A DNA stretch of 64,000 nucleotides from Brassicibacter mesophilus (GTDB taxonomy: Bacteria; Bacillota; Clostridia; Tissierellales; Proteiniboraceae). The notes beneath the pieces are model-generated. The model did not search any database. It was not told the origin of the DNA and was given only the letters and a program-made list of their open reading frames with translations. The DNA is taken from positions 60,716-124,715 of the forward strand of contig NZ_JBNPXI010000013.1 of NCBI RefSeq assembly GCF_050433385.1, in the 5' to 3' direction. The position numbers and the translations under genes were made by a program. Positions 1-8,851 of this stretch are shown here, in pieces (position 1 is the first letter of the stretch; each line of letters begins with the position of its first letter).

Positions 1-217
1 GACTAGCGGTTTGTTCGAGACTTTCACCAAGTTCCATCGCTCCACCTGGTAACCCCCACCAATCTCTATCTATACGATGATGTAATAAAATATCATCTTT
101 TTCATTTAACAATATAACGTTAGCTCCACACATAATTATTGGCTTTGTTCCTATGTATTTTCTTAAATCACCTATATAATCTCCCAAATCTATCCCTCCA
201 AGTTTTTGCAAAGACAT
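1..217 (-). CDS. Nudix hydrolase, N-terminal part (runs off the window)
   Basis: Only the first 72 codons are inside the window. The reading begins MSLQKLGGIDLGDYIG and continues into a Nudix box (GGAMELGESLEQT, the G-x5-E part), where the window cuts it. Nudix enzymes hydrolyse nucleoside diphosphates linked to another group, and the segment LLHHRIDRDWWGLPGG is typical of the bacterial MutT-like group. The ATG lies 31 nt after the stop of the neighbouring peptidase-like gene on the same strand and has no strong ribosome site, so it may depend on read-through or translational coupling. The catalytic REUXEE part is not visible, so activity cannot be judged. Confidence 0.8.
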   Translation of the reverse strand, partial: MSLQKLGGIDLGDYIGDLRKYIGTKPIIMCGANVILLNEKDDILLHHRIDRDWWGLPGGAMELGESLEQTAS

Positions 218-248
218 TCTTCTTATTGCATAAAAAAGAAATAAATGA

Positions 249-1280
249 TTAAATCTGAAGTTCTATTCTTCCAATATTTTGTAGTGCTTTATTATATACA
301 GATGGAAAGTTTTGTGGATTTTTCAATGTTTCATAAACTACACCTTTCCCGAAGCAATCGTGGATAACTCCCCAAATGTCATTTCCTAAAGAATATAATC
401 TAAAATGCTTTAATTTTGGTATATCACCAGGTTTTTGTTCTTTTGTAAGTGGATTCATCCAGTACTCTTCAATATGTGTTACTAATTCCTCTGTAGTTCT
501 TATTTCATTGTTTCTAATTCTTCTAATAGTGGCTTTAAATTGTTTCATTGTATCGTTAAAGTCACTGTTTAAATATTCCCAAGTAAAACTATCTAATCCA
601 ATATTTTTAGGTCCATCATTTATTGGTTTTGATAAAACTCCTTCGGCATTATTACAATATTTAACCGCTAACCCTTCACCTGAAAAGTATAAATAAAATA
701 GTGATTCTAGAGTTAAAGCATTAATATCAATACTTTCATGGATTAAATTCATGCCTACATGGTGTACTTCATGAGCAATTGTCGAACAGAAATCTTCTAA
801 TGTTTTTTCTTTAATAAGCTGCAAAAAGTCAAAGTGCATTCCATTTCCATGAACATACCCAAAACTTTGACCTATTCCTATTGTGAAAATAAATTTTAAT
901 TCAGGAAGATTTAGATCATCGGGTAGTCCTTTTAAAGCATAATTAATTTGCGCCTCAAAAACATCTCTCTTAAACCATTTGTGTATCTCTTTCTCCTTGT
1001 CTAAAAATAAATCCAAATTATCTAATAAATACACATAATATTTGTGGTGAATCTTTAGATCATTATTATCAATACTCTCTTCGTTCAACTTAGGTAGATT
1101 AAGAAAATAATCAATGAACTCTTCTCTAGATACCCTATTCTTATATCGCGAAAGCTCAAACATATAGTCTTCATGATTTAACAATTCCTTAATTTCTCTT
1201 TCTTTAATATTCCCGTTTTTTAACTCAGCACATAATTTAAGCATAGTACGAATGCTTGAAAAATTGATACTAAATTGCAT
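249..1280 (-). CDS. putative zinc metallopeptidase (HExxH, DUF5700-like)
   Basis: A 343-residue protein without signal peptide or membrane segment. A zinc-peptidase motif is visible at residues 170-174 (HEVHH), followed about 28 residues later by a Glu in a GEGLA context (E202), the layout of gluzincins where two His and a downstream Glu bind zinc. The rest is helical and has no motif I can name; it resembles the proteins annotated as DUF5700 putative zinc-dependent proteases. ATG follows a GGGGG ribosome site at 7 nt. The substrate is unknown. It could also be a catalytically idle member, but the motif is complete. Confidence 0.65.
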   Translation of the reverse strand: MQFSINFSSIRTMLKLCAELKNGNIKEREIKELLNHEDYMFELSRYKNRVSREEFIDYFLNLPKLNEESIDNNDLKIHHKYYVYLLDNLDLFLDKEKEIHKWFKRDVFEAQINYALKGLPDDLNLPELKFIFTIGIGQSFGYVHGNGMHFDFLQLIKEKTLEDFCSTIAHEVHHVGMNLIHESIDINALTLESLFYLYFSGEGLAVKYCNNAEGVLSKPINDGPKNIGLDSFTWEYLNSDFNDTMKQFKATIRRIRNNEIRTTEELVTHIEEYWMNPLTKEQKPGDIPKLKHFRLYSLGNDIWGVIHDCFGKGVVYETLKNPQNFPSVYNKALQNIGRIELQI

Positions 1281-1628
1281 ATAAAATCCCCCTAAATTAT
1301 TATATTAAAATGGTGATTATAGACAAATTATTATATCTGGCTTATCTAAACAAATCTCATGATCACTATTTTTAGATATTACCAATTTACCTTTATTAGA
1401 AAACGTCGAAGTCCTAACAGTTTCTGTATTTTATCATGTACTTTAGCTACCCAGCTTCCTATACTAATATACACTTCATCTTCTCCCCATTTGACTAACA
1501 TTAATAAAGCTCTTTTTTCAATCGTCTCACAGTTCTATAATCTATCGCATAATATCGTGAATAAGTGTTAACAACAATATAGATTATTCTCATTTTATTT
1601 AATGCATTTGCTTAATAGTATTCTTTTA
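1281..1628. other. 348-nt gap between genes, holding a decayed gene
   Basis: No intact gene. The central part carries a minus-strand coding remnant (separate entry, 1317-1534). The outer parts show only AT-rich sequence with no convincing promoter or terminator. Confidence 0.5.
1317..1534 (-). pseudogene. gene remnant with premature stop and frameshift, family unknown
   Basis: On the minus strand a protein-like reading runs CETIEKRALLMLVKWGEDE, then VYISIGSWVAKVHDK. It is interrupted near an A-run and resumes one frame over as TETVRTSTFSNKGKLVIS through to DKPDIIICL and a TAA at 1317. A TAG sits just upstream in the first frame (1535-1537). The two pieces join smoothly if a single A is restored. 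The composition and hydrophobic pattern look like a real protein end, but I do not recognise the family. Confidence 0.45.
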
Positions 1629-2147
1629 TCATTCTAAATCATGAGAGTATATTATATTAAAATCATTTTCATTCACAACAGATAGTTCCATCCTGATAAT
1701 TTTTCCGCTAAATTGAGCAAATCTTTTTGACATTTCAGCAATAATAGCACCTAAGTCTTCTATTTCACTGTGATAAAGAGAAATATGAGGAAGCCATAAC
1801 CCACTATCAGCTCTTGTCCAAGTATTGCAATAAGAATCAAACTCATGATGATATTCATTATAATATTCTAACAATTTTCCTGAAGTAGAAGGTATGCATG
1901 CTATACAGTTAGTTGTTAAAAATCCTATCGCTGAGCAATTAATTTCAAATGATTTTTTTCCTTCTGCAAATTTCTTGGTATATTGCAGAATTTTATCTAT
2001 ATCAGCATCAATAAAACTTGCAAATGTAATATGCCCATATATCGGATTATATTCAATATCGAATATTTCCAAAGCTTTTCTAATATCATCTAATTTTCGA
2101 TTAGTCATTTCATCTAATATCCAAATAGCACATATTTTTCTGCCCAT
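1629..2147 (-). CDS. 2H phosphoesterase superfamily protein (2'-5' RNA ligase-like)
   Basis: 172 residues. The two signature H-x-T/S motifs of the 2H fold are present: HIT at 39-41 and HIS at 121-123, about 80 residues apart as expected. Family members act on 2',3'-cyclic phosphates or 2'-5' linkages in RNA and nucleotides, or on ADP-ribose derivatives; the true substrate here is unknown. ATG is preceded by a GAGGGGAGA ribosome site. A second family member lies at 10580-11116 in the same gene cluster, with closely matching motif positions (39 and 124), which suggests an old paralogue pair. Confidence 0.75.
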   Translation of the reverse strand: MGRKICAIWILDEMTNRKLDDIRKALEIFDIEYNPIYGHITFASFIDADIDKILQYTKKFAEGKKSFEINCSAIGFLTTNCIACIPSTSGKLLEYYNEYHHEFDSYCNTWTRADSGLWLPHISLYHSEIEDLGAIIAEMSKRFAQFSGKIIRMELSVVNENDFNIIYSHDLE

Positions 2148-2239
2148 TTGAATCTCCCCTCATTATATAAATAACACCCTCTATAATAGCCTATAAATCC
2201 TATATCTAGTATAGAAAAATACTTTTTCTTGTTAAAAAA

Positions 2240-2368
2240 TTAATTTATCTTCAAAGATTCATATTTTGTTGTTAGGATAGGTAAAGAATACGTTTTTAGT
2301 CCATAATCTTTTGCCATCAATATGAACCTTCTCATGTGCAATGGCTCACTTACTACTACCAATCTGTA
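2240..2368 (-). pseudogene. C-terminal remnant of a DUF218/YdcF-like protein
   Basis: Downstream of the methyltransferase stop, in the same frame, a 42-codon open stretch reads LVVVSEPLHMRRFILMAKDY and then GLKTYSLPILTTKYESLKIN before TAA at 2240. The pattern (V/S)xPxHMRR...AKDxG matches the C-terminal core of the DUF218 (YdcF, SanA) fold, where this loop carries a conserved His. There is no start codon or N-terminal domain, so it is a fragment left by deletion. A TAA and a TAG separate it from the methyltransferase. Confidence 0.6.
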
Positions 2369-2377
2369 TTATAAATA

Positions 2378-3136
2378 CTACCTTTTAGTAGCAACAAAGA
2401 AAATTTCTGCAAAGTCATTTACGACTTCTACTTGTGGGTCTTTCTTAATCATATTTTCCATCATTTTTACCCCACTATTAAATTCATCATCACTAATAAG
2501 TGTAAGTACAGAAATATCCCGATTATATACATAACCCATGAAATCAGCTATTTTACCTGCCTCCATTTTATATTCCATGTGTATCTTTACATCAAAATCT
2601 CTAATACTGAGTTCCTTAAAGATTAATTCCTTGTTCCAAAATCTCTTTAGATCTTCAGAATATGCAGAAGGGAAAAACTCATATATCCACCATTTCTTCA
2701 TATCATGTATTGAAATATTATGCATTTTAAAAATACCATTTCTTTTCACTACTCTAGCTACCTCATCCAAGACCTTTGGTTTTTCCTGATAGTGCTGAAA
2801 AGCATAATTATTTACAATAAAATCAAAATACTCACTATCATATGGAAGGTATTCTGCTAGCCCTCTTTTTAATAAAGCCTTACTCGTCTTATCTTTTGCT
2901 TTGTCAAGCATGTCTTGAGATGCATCAAGCCCATGCCACTCAATATATTCTTCATTAAAGTATTGGATTTGTTTAGATAAATATATGCCTGTTCCACAAG
3001 ATAGGTCAAGAAACTTCAATTTTTGATTATCCGACCCCTCAATAATCTTTTTAATATCAATATCAAGCTCAATATTATGTCTGAATTTATTTTTATCGTA
3101 TTTCTTTGCAATCTTACTATAGTTAGTCTCCTTCAT
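2378..3136 (-). CDS. class I SAM-dependent methyltransferase
   Basis: 252 residues with the SAM-binding motif I (FLDLSCGTG, residues 42-50), an acidic post-I position (HGLDAS) and a motif IV-like FDFIVNNYAFQH segment, as in the Methyltransf_11/25 groups. These proteins methylate small molecules; the acceptor is not readable. ATG follows AGGAGG at 8 nt. A DUF218 remnant lies directly downstream in frame. Two further methyltransferases of the same general fold are in this region (5878 and 9694) but are different in sequence, so they are not recent duplicates. Confidence 0.8.
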   Translation of the reverse strand: MKETNYSKIAKKYDKNKFRHNIELDIDIKKIIEGSDNQKLKFLDLSCGTGIYLSKQIQYFNEEYIEWHGLDASQDMLDKAKDKTSKALLKRGLAEYLPYDSEYFDFIVNNYAFQHYQEKPKVLDEVARVVKRNGIFKMHNISIHDMKKWWIYEFFPSAYSEDLKRFWNKELIFKELSIRDFDVKIHMEYKMEAGKIADFMGYVYNRDISVLTLISDDEFNSGVKMMENMIKKDPQVEVVNDFAEIFFVATKR

Positions 3137-3242
3137 TCATATAACCTCCTAAAGAATCAGTTTCAAAAATATTACACCTTAGCAATATATGTCCTATATC
3201 TATAGGAATCGTTCCTTAGTTGCCATGTAAATTCCTGTTTCA

Positions 3243-3923
3243 TTATGTAATTAATTCAACTGCTTCAATTAAAGATTTAATTGTATAGTCAGGTTTCTCA
3301 TCATACTCCCACTTTATGCCATTACGATTTATCCAGCAACTCTTTATTCCTACTTTATTTGCTCCAACAATATCTGATGCTGAATCCCCAATATGCAATA
3401 TCATTTCAGGTTTAACATGATAATGCTCTAGAACTTTAAGAAATATCCTACTTTCACGATCATTTTTGTAAGAGCCAATTCTTTCAGAAATAAATATAGT
3501 ATCAAATTTAAATTTCTCTAGCAGAGGTTCAACCATAATTTCATCAGCATCACTGACTAAGCAAATTGGTACTTGTCCATTAATTAATTGAAAAAATTGA
3601 ATAGTATCATCATAGAAGCTTGAATTCCCATGCTCACATAAAAATATTTCAACCGCATTATGTGGGTTAAAGTCCAGTTTTGTTTCAGATGAAATTTCTT
3701 CAAACCATGGCGTAAATATTGTCTTAAGATTTTGAAAATCACCTATTTTACTTACAGTATTGTAATATTCTCTATGGAATTTACGACTCACGAGTTTCAC
3801 ACATTTTTCTTTTGCTTCAGATGTATATCTATCTTTCAAAATCCTCTTCCAAATAAATGGTATTCTTGTATTTACATCTACCAATGTTTGAAACATATCT
3901 ATACATATTAGCTTATATTCCAT
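3243..3923 (-). CDS. HAD-superfamily hydrolase (haloacid dehalogenase-like phosphatase)
   Basis: 226 residues. Motif I is ICIDMFQTL with nucleophile D9; position +2 is Phe rather than Asp, as in the DxYGT/DxF dehalogenase-type subgroup. Motif II is the Ser of VSDADE, a Lys (SYKND) stands for motif III, and motif IV is HIGDSASDIVGA. A helical cap fills residues 20-100. Probably a small-molecule phosphatase. I chose the ATG at 3923, which sits 5 nt after GAGGTGG; an in-frame GTG at 3932 overlaps that ribosome site. Confidence 0.8.
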   Translation of the reverse strand: MEYKLICIDMFQTLVDVNTRIPFIWKRILKDRYTSEAKEKCVKLVSRKFHREYYNTVSKIGDFQNLKTIFTPWFEEISSETKLDFNPHNAVEIFLCEHGNSSFYDDTIQFFQLINGQVPICLVSDADEIMVEPLLEKFKFDTIFISERIGSYKNDRESRIFLKVLEHYHVKPEMILHIGDSASDIVGANKVGIKSCWINRNGIKWEYDEKPDYTIKSLIEAVELIT

Positions 3924-4167
3924 ATAATCCACCTCACATTACTTAATTATTTAGCTTCTTTAAGTAAAAGTCCAATCAAAAATATTAGTCATGTATGCAA
4001 TTGTATTGTACAAAACTGTGCTAACATACAAAAAGATATTTATGTATATCAATCCACTGATTAAAACTACATATAAAGACTGATATCACTGTTCATTAAG
4101 AAGAAATGTCCTTTTAGTCTTGTCTCAGCCATTGTGATTTGTCTCATTGTCATCTTCCTATATCAAT
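3924..4167. other. 244-nt gap without a recognised gene
   Basis: AT-rich. The only structure noticed is a TGTCTCA direct repeat (4121-4127 and 4140-4146, 19-nt period). No promoter or terminator is clear. Confidence 0.4.
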
Positions 4168-4917
4168 TTATCTATATGTGTTTATCTCTTTCAGCATATA
4201 ATCTGCATACTCAACTAGCCTATCTTTGTCATAGTTTATGTCCTTTAATTCATTCGTATATATTTTTACAGCATCCTCTATAATCTTTCTATATGGTTGA
4301 GGCACTACTTCTTTACCCCAATTTCCACCTTCAAGCTTTGAACAGATAGCTTCTTCCTTCAGATAGCATAGTACTCGACATAGGTTCAAAGTAATATATA
4401 CTGGATTTTTTATTATTTCTTCCTTTGCATTTTCTATATCATACAAGATAGAGTCTATGTAATCCTCTTTAGGTACGCCGCCAAATGTCTCTTCGATTTC
4501 TTTGCCATACAAACATATGCCCCTATGCTTAACTATTGTCAGATGGGCCGCTAAATCCCGGTCTGTCATACCTCCACAAATATATTTTTCATCTGATAAA
4601 TACCTATCCCTATGATAATCTGAATAGTGTAATTCAAAGGGGGTAGGATAGACGAATTTTCTTGCGTATTTTTCTAGGATAATACTCATCTCTATACCTT
4701 TCTTAGGTAAATTTTCTAAGTATATGATTGAATGAATAAGATTTTTCTTTTCATTCATATCAATAGGCTCTCTTACTACAACAAGAATATCTATGTCGCT
4801 TGTATTTGTATAACATCCCATCGCTAGTGAACCATGCAAATATATGCCAACAAGATTTTCATCTAGTTCTTTTCTGTATCTTTCAACTACAATATCTAAA
4901 ATATTTATGGGCTCCAT
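4168..4917 (-). CDS. aminoglycoside adenylyltransferase-like nucleotidyltransferase (AadA/ANT(9)-type, DUF4111)
   Basis: 249 residues. The N-terminus has the nucleotidyltransferase signature GIYLHGSLAMGC followed by SDIDILV, giving catalytic Asp41 and Asp43; the C-terminal half is the helical DUF4111 domain (LCRVLCYLKE). Enzymes of this shape transfer AMP to spectinomycin or streptomycin, but many chromosomal relatives have unknown substrates. ATG follows GAGGTGATAAG. Nine nt separate it from the upstream nucleotidyltransferase gene, so the two are probably co-transcribed. Resistance is possible but not shown by sequence. Confidence 0.75.
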   Translation of the reverse strand: MEPINILDIVVERYRKELDENLVGIYLHGSLAMGCYTNTSDIDILVVVREPIDMNEKKNLIHSIIYLENLPKKGIEMSIILEKYARKFVYPTPFELHYSDYHRDRYLSDEKYICGGMTDRDLAAHLTIVKHRGICLYGKEIEETFGGVPKEDYIDSILYDIENAKEEIIKNPVYITLNLCRVLCYLKEEAICSKLEGGNWGKEVVPQPYRKIIEDAVKIYTNELKDINYDKDRLVEYADYMLKEINTYR

Positions 4918-4926
4918 CTTATCACC

Positions 4927-5700
4927 TCATTCAAATAATAGCCTCATAACTGACCTTTGCTCCTCTTCCACATTTTTTCCATCTGGTGTTACATGAAATA
5001 AAACCTCATCCCTTGACCATAGTTCTCCAATAGGTTGAAGTATGAGACCTGCACACCTTTTTAGCATTTCAAATTGTATATTAACGTCATTTGAGTTATA
5101 CATCTCATTAATAATATTAAATAATATTGGATTATTATTTTCAATAAATTTAAGATGTGCTTTTGGCTTTCCTATTTCAAGGTTTTCTATTCTGGCATAA
5201 CATTGCAAAAACCAATCAAATGAGGAAAAGATAAAATACTTAGAATATAATTCGTTATCATGTAATCGATGGTCTAATTTATCTATAACATGTTGAAAAG
5301 TGAATCTAAAAGTATTGATCTCACAATCAGACAAATACTCTGGAACCTTCCAAGTTGTTTTTATTCTATCTATAATATTTTGGATTATATTATCTCTATC
5401 GAAAATTATTCTACAATTCAAATGAGCTAATAGAAACTCATTTGATGGAGCATCAGATAAAAAATCTTCAACAGATAAAAGCATACAGTCTATTGGTATA
5501 CCTCCTATATGAAAGTGTACACCACTAAAATTATGGGATATTGGCTTATTGAATATAATAGTTAAATCATAATCACCACCAGTACTCATGTCTTTATATG
5601 TTCTGCCTCCATACTCAACTATTCCTACAATATCATCTTTCTTCTTCAAGTGTTCAATAAAACAATCAATATCCTCAAATTGGTTAGTATCCTTCAACAC
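4927..5700 (-). CDS. nucleotidyltransferase domain protein, unknown substrate
   Basis: 257 residues. Near the N-terminus EYGGRTYKDMSTGGDYDLTI has the G-G...D-x-D layout of pol-beta-type nucleotidyltransferases (D43, D45), with the spacing seen in stand-alone aminoglycoside-type enzymes. The C-terminal 150 residues are helical (FTFQHVIDKLDHRLHD), like a substrate-binding domain. GTG start, 7 nt after AGGAGG. It precedes the AadA-like gene by 9 nt. The pair could modify related small molecules; this is inference from context only. Confidence 0.65.
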   Translation of the reverse strand: MLKDTNQFEDIDCFIEHLKKKDDIVGIVEYGGRTYKDMSTGGDYDLTIIFNKPISHNFSGVHFHIGGIPIDCMLLSVEDFLSDAPSNEFLLAHLNCRIIFDRDNIIQNIIDRIKTTWKVPEYLSDCEINTFRFTFQHVIDKLDHRLHDNELYSKYFIFSSFDWFLQCYARIENLEIGKPKAHLKFIENNNPILFNIINEMYNSNDVNIQFEMLKRCAGLILQPIGELWSRDEVLFHVTPDGKNVEEEQRSVMRLLFE

Positions 5701-5877
5701 GTATTTACCTCCTTCTTCATGATATTATTTATATTTTACGTTTTGGTTGTATTTAAAATAAGTATGAACTATGTTAGAAGCATATAGGCTTGATACCATA
5801 AGTAAAGAATAGGTTGATTCATGATTATTGCAAGTTTCAAATTTAACGTAGAGGTACTCTAGATAGAGCATTATTGA

Positions 5878-6447
5878 TTATTTTTGAAATATGATCTTAA
5901 ATGTATGGTCATGTATTTCCTCTTTTATCACTTTAAAACCAGTCCTTAATCCCATATTAATAAAATATTGAATATCTTGCTCTTTATCCTTTCTTAAAAC
6001 GCCATAACCTGTTTCTATTCGTTTATCAGGTGTACTTACTTCAAGATGTATAACAAAAATATCTTTGGTACTATTATCATATTTAGGGATGGTAGCATCC
6101 CATAGAATAAATTTGCCACATTCGTTTAATACTCTGTAAATTTCATTGAAAATCTTTTCATGTTCAGCTATGCTAATATACATTAATGTAAAAAAAGAAG
6201 TTACAGCATCAAATGAATTCTCTAAAAAAGATAATTTGCTTGCATCCATCACTATTTTTAATGGTCCATCTGGAGATTCCTCCAACTCATCTTTACTTCG
6301 GTCAATAGCGATTACTTTGTCTCCGTAGCATAACCCAATTACACCTTCACCACCGCCACCAATATCTAAGATTCTATTTACATCTAGTTCTTTTTCTATT
6401 ACTATTTTTTGGTTTTTGATAACATACATTCGTTCATCCTGATTCAT
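5878..6447 (-). CDS. class I SAM-dependent methyltransferase
   Basis: 189 residues. Motif I is ILDIGGGGEGVIG (27-39), unusually glycine-rich, followed by VIAIDRSKDELEE with the acidic SAM-ribose contact, and FDAVTSFFTLMYI as the motif IV region. A small single-domain methyltransferase with no extra recognition domain. ATG lies after AAAGGATGTG. The acceptor is unknown. 177 nt of non-coding AT-rich DNA precede the next gene downstream. Confidence 0.8.
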   Translation of the reverse strand: MNQDERMYVIKNQKIVIEKELDVNRILDIGGGGEGVIGLCYGDKVIAIDRSKDELEESPDGPLKIVMDASKLSFLENSFDAVTSFFTLMYISIAEHEKIFNEIYRVLNECGKFILWDATIPKYDNSTKDIFVIHLEVSTPDKRIETGYGVLRKDKEQDIQYFINMGLRTGFKVIKEEIHDHTFKIIFQK

Positions 6448-6538
6448 AATTATTCACATCCTTTTAAAAATTATTCGTCAAAATGGCCATTTACAAAACA
6501 TATATGGGCTTCTGAGCCATAAAAAAGCTATAATATTT

Positions 6539-7108
6539 CTATAATTGTTTCGGAATATCTATTAGATCAAATTCTTCAGAAGTCATACCAAAATAAATCT
6601 CATCATAAAAACTACCGTTGGTATAAACCATCCTTCGTAACCTACCTTCTTGTTGAAACCCTAAAGATTCATGCAGTTTTAATGACCTTTCATTGAAGGA
6701 ATAGACGTATGCATTAACCTTCTGGTATCTCAATTCCCGAAAATAGTATCTTAGTACAATTTTGATTGCTTCCTTTGCATACCCATTTCCCCAATAGGAC
6801 TTTTCCAAGCCTATCCCATATTTAAATGTGCCAACTCTTTTATTGCATTCAAATGTATTTATATTACCTATGGAATTGCCTTTTTTATCCTCAATAATCC
6901 ATCGGAACTCATCATTTCTAGGCTCCTTCTTAATAGCATTTTCTTTCCTTTCTCGCATTTTTTCTCTCGATTGCGGAAAATGAATCTCATCACAGAACCT
7001 ATCTAAATCTGTATCTGCCTCAAGGCCTGCTTTAAAAAATTCGTCAATGTCTTTTAATTCTACTGCACGAAGACTTACTTTTTCACCAACCCAAAAATTA
7101 CTAGTCAT
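6539..7108 (-). CDS. GNAT acetyltransferase, RimJ/RimL type
   Basis: 189 residues with the GNAT fold: N-terminal VSLRAVELKDIDEF, a mid-protein FRWIIEDKKGNSIGNI strand pair, acetyl-CoA loop YWGNGYAKEAI (Q/R-x-x-G-x-G/A), and the C-terminal NERSLKLHESLGFQQEGRLR that is characteristic of the RimJ/RimL/SpeG-like Acetyltransf_3 group. It probably acetylates a primary amine on a small molecule or a protein N-terminus. The ribosome site is a modest AAGGGTTG. Separate transcription from the next GNAT gene is likely, as 160 nt separate them. Confidence 0.85.
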   Translation of the reverse strand: MTSNFWVGEKVSLRAVELKDIDEFFKAGLEADTDLDRFCDEIHFPQSREKMRERKENAIKKEPRNDEFRWIIEDKKGNSIGNINTFECNKRVGTFKYGIGLEKSYWGNGYAKEAIKIVLRYYFRELRYQKVNAYVYSFNERSLKLHESLGFQQEGRLRRMVYTNGSFYDEIYFGMTSEEFDLIDIPKQL

Positions 7109-7268
7109 TTGATTTCAACCCTTCTTTCATTCATTGTTTACACACCCTTACAAATGATAATGAAAAACTTCTTGTAAATCTGTCCCTTTTCGTCAATAAA
7201 ACGAACACGTTCTTCACCTTTAATCTCATTTGATGATTTAAATGTGATATTAAGTATTGACTTAACAA

Positions 7269-8006
7269 CTAAATTGTTTTTGAAACAACAATTTCTTCAG
7301 ATTTAATTTTAAACCCTAAACTCTTAGCCAAACTAATCGACGCAATGTTTTCTGAATCTACCCAATATATAGGAAGAATATTATTGCTAAAACACCATTT
7401 CACTGCTTCAGCTACAACCTGCTTTCCCAAGCCTTTGTTTCTACAATCTGACTCAGTCCATACAGCAATGTTTCCTCCACCAAAATCTATATCAGAAATT
7501 TTGCATGCTGATGTGATTTTATTACCTTCTAGTACAACAAATTTCCTGCCTTCCAAAACTTCATGCTTTTTCCTTTCCCAAATCTCCATTTTTTGAGCAT
7601 TATCTATATGGCCTAAATTATCCATAAAAATTTCTTTTGTTAATCTTACAGCACATGAATTTAACGAATCTAAAATATCATTATCTTTGCTAAGGGTTAA
7701 TCTGTACATTTTTCTAACATTAAAGCTTTCTATTTTATTGCTGAAAAATTTTCGAAATATATTAATGACTTCATCTACATTGTTAATAACTTGTCCTTGG
7801 AGAAACTCAAATAAATCATCGAAATATTGAGGAGCTACTGAAAAAATCAGACTTCCCTCTACATGAGTTGATATTAAGTACTGAACAAATTGTCCGTTTA
7901 ATGGTTTATTTCTTTGATCAGTGTTAAATATTCTTTTCCCTTTATTTAATTCTTTTTGGTCTATACCTAAGTATTCATAGAAATAGTCTTGAAATCTGAA
8001 ACTCAA
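7269..8006 (-). CDS. GNAT acetyltransferase with an N-terminal extension
   Basis: 245 residues. The C-terminal 130 residues form a GNAT domain: KFVVLEGNKITSACKISDID, then WTESDCRNKGLGKQVVAEAV (acetyl-CoA loop) and SENIASISLAKSLGFKI. The first 110 residues (FRFQDYFYEYLG...) are a separate helical domain seen in some two-domain GNAT proteins; I cannot assign its role. TTG start 7 nt after GGGGAGGA. The substrate is unknown; presence beside nucleotidyltransferase and methyltransferase genes fits a small-molecule-modifying set. Confidence 0.8.
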   Translation of the reverse strand: MSFRFQDYFYEYLGIDQKELNKGKRIFNTDQRNKPLNGQFVQYLISTHVEGSLIFSVAPQYFDDLFEFLQGQVINNVDEVINIFRKFFSNKIESFNVRKMYRLTLSKDNDILDSLNSCAVRLTKEIFMDNLGHIDNAQKMEIWERKKHEVLEGRKFVVLEGNKITSACKISDIDFGGGNIAVWTESDCRNKGLGKQVVAEAVKWCFSNNILPIYWVDSENIASISLAKSLGFKIKSEEIVVSKTI

Positions 8007-8172
8007 ATAGTCGTCCTCCCCTATTATCTTAGATTTAAGTTTTTGAATTACAATGTTAGATAATGTCCTAACTATGCCTTCTTATAAAGTAACTTTTTGT
8101 TAGCCCATTACATATAAATCCATTTCTAATATAAAACTTTTGAGCTATTTTATATAATAAATTGCTAATCTA

Positions 8173-8775
8173 TTATTTCCATTTATCATAGAAGAACATA
8201 TCATTTCTGTTCTCGTTGCTTTTTTGTATAGGAGTCTCATCTGCATACCCCATAGGAACAAGAAGCTGACATGTGATATGATCTGGTAACCCTAGTATTT
8301 TATTTATTTTTTCTATATCAATAAAGTCAACTAAACAACCACGCAAATTATGGGAAACAGCAGTGAGAATCATATGCTGAGCAGCTATGTAGACAGGTGT
8401 GCTCTGCATTAAAGTTTTACATGCCTTACGATTTTTATATTCCCTAAGAAAATTGACAATGTCTTCTCCATATCTAAGCTTATTTCCAATTACTCCGTAA
8501 TCATCTTTAGTTTGCTCTCTAATGTCCCAACTAATATCACAGCAACATGCAAAAATAACAGGTGCTTTTGCAACCCACTCTGCCCATAATGTTGCATGTG
8601 AAATTTTTTCCTTTACTTTAGCATCTTTTATTACTCCAAAATAATAATTACAGGTATCTGTTTCAGGAGCAAGCTTTGCACTTTCTAAAATATCATTAAT
8701 GACATTATTGCTTATATCTATATCTTTAAATTTCCTTACTGATCTTCTATTTCTCATTACCTCTAATAATTCCAT
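8173..8775 (-). CDS. nitroreductase family protein (FMN-dependent)
   Basis: 200 residues. The N-terminus RNRRSVRKF is the FMN-phosphate-binding signature of the nitroreductase fold; ESAKLAPETDTCNYYFGVI follows as expected and the C-terminal LGLPDHITCQLLVPMGYA contacts flavin in the family. Members reduce nitro groups, quinones or enones with NAD(P)H. An in-frame upstream start would place the AAAGGAGGAT ribosome site inside the gene, so the ATG at 8775 is used. Substrate unknown. Confidence 0.85.
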   Translation of the reverse strand: MELLEVMRNRRSVRKFKDIDISNNVINDILESAKLAPETDTCNYYFGVIKDAKVKEKISHATLWAEWVAKAPVIFACCCDISWDIREQTKDDYGVIGNKLRYGEDIVNFLREYKNRKACKTLMQSTPVYIAAQHMILTAVSHNLRGCLVDFIDIEKINKILGLPDHITCQLLVPMGYADETPIQKSNENRNDMFFYDKWK

Positions 8776-8851
8776 AATATCCTCCTTTTTTAACAACTAG
8801 ATTCTCACTTATATAACCACAGTTTATCTAGTTTAAGGTATTTTGTACTCT

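Noticed and set aside
1359..1571. A 70-codon plus-strand frame
   Set aside because: The opposite strand shows a better, though decayed, coding signal; no ribosome site.
4121..4146. TGTCTCA direct repeat in the gap after the HAD gene
   Set aside because: Seven bases, two copies, no promoter nearby; could be chance.
4168..4917. Calling the AadA-like gene a known resistance gene
   Set aside because: Only the family can be read; identity to characterised ANT enzymes cannot be judged without a search.
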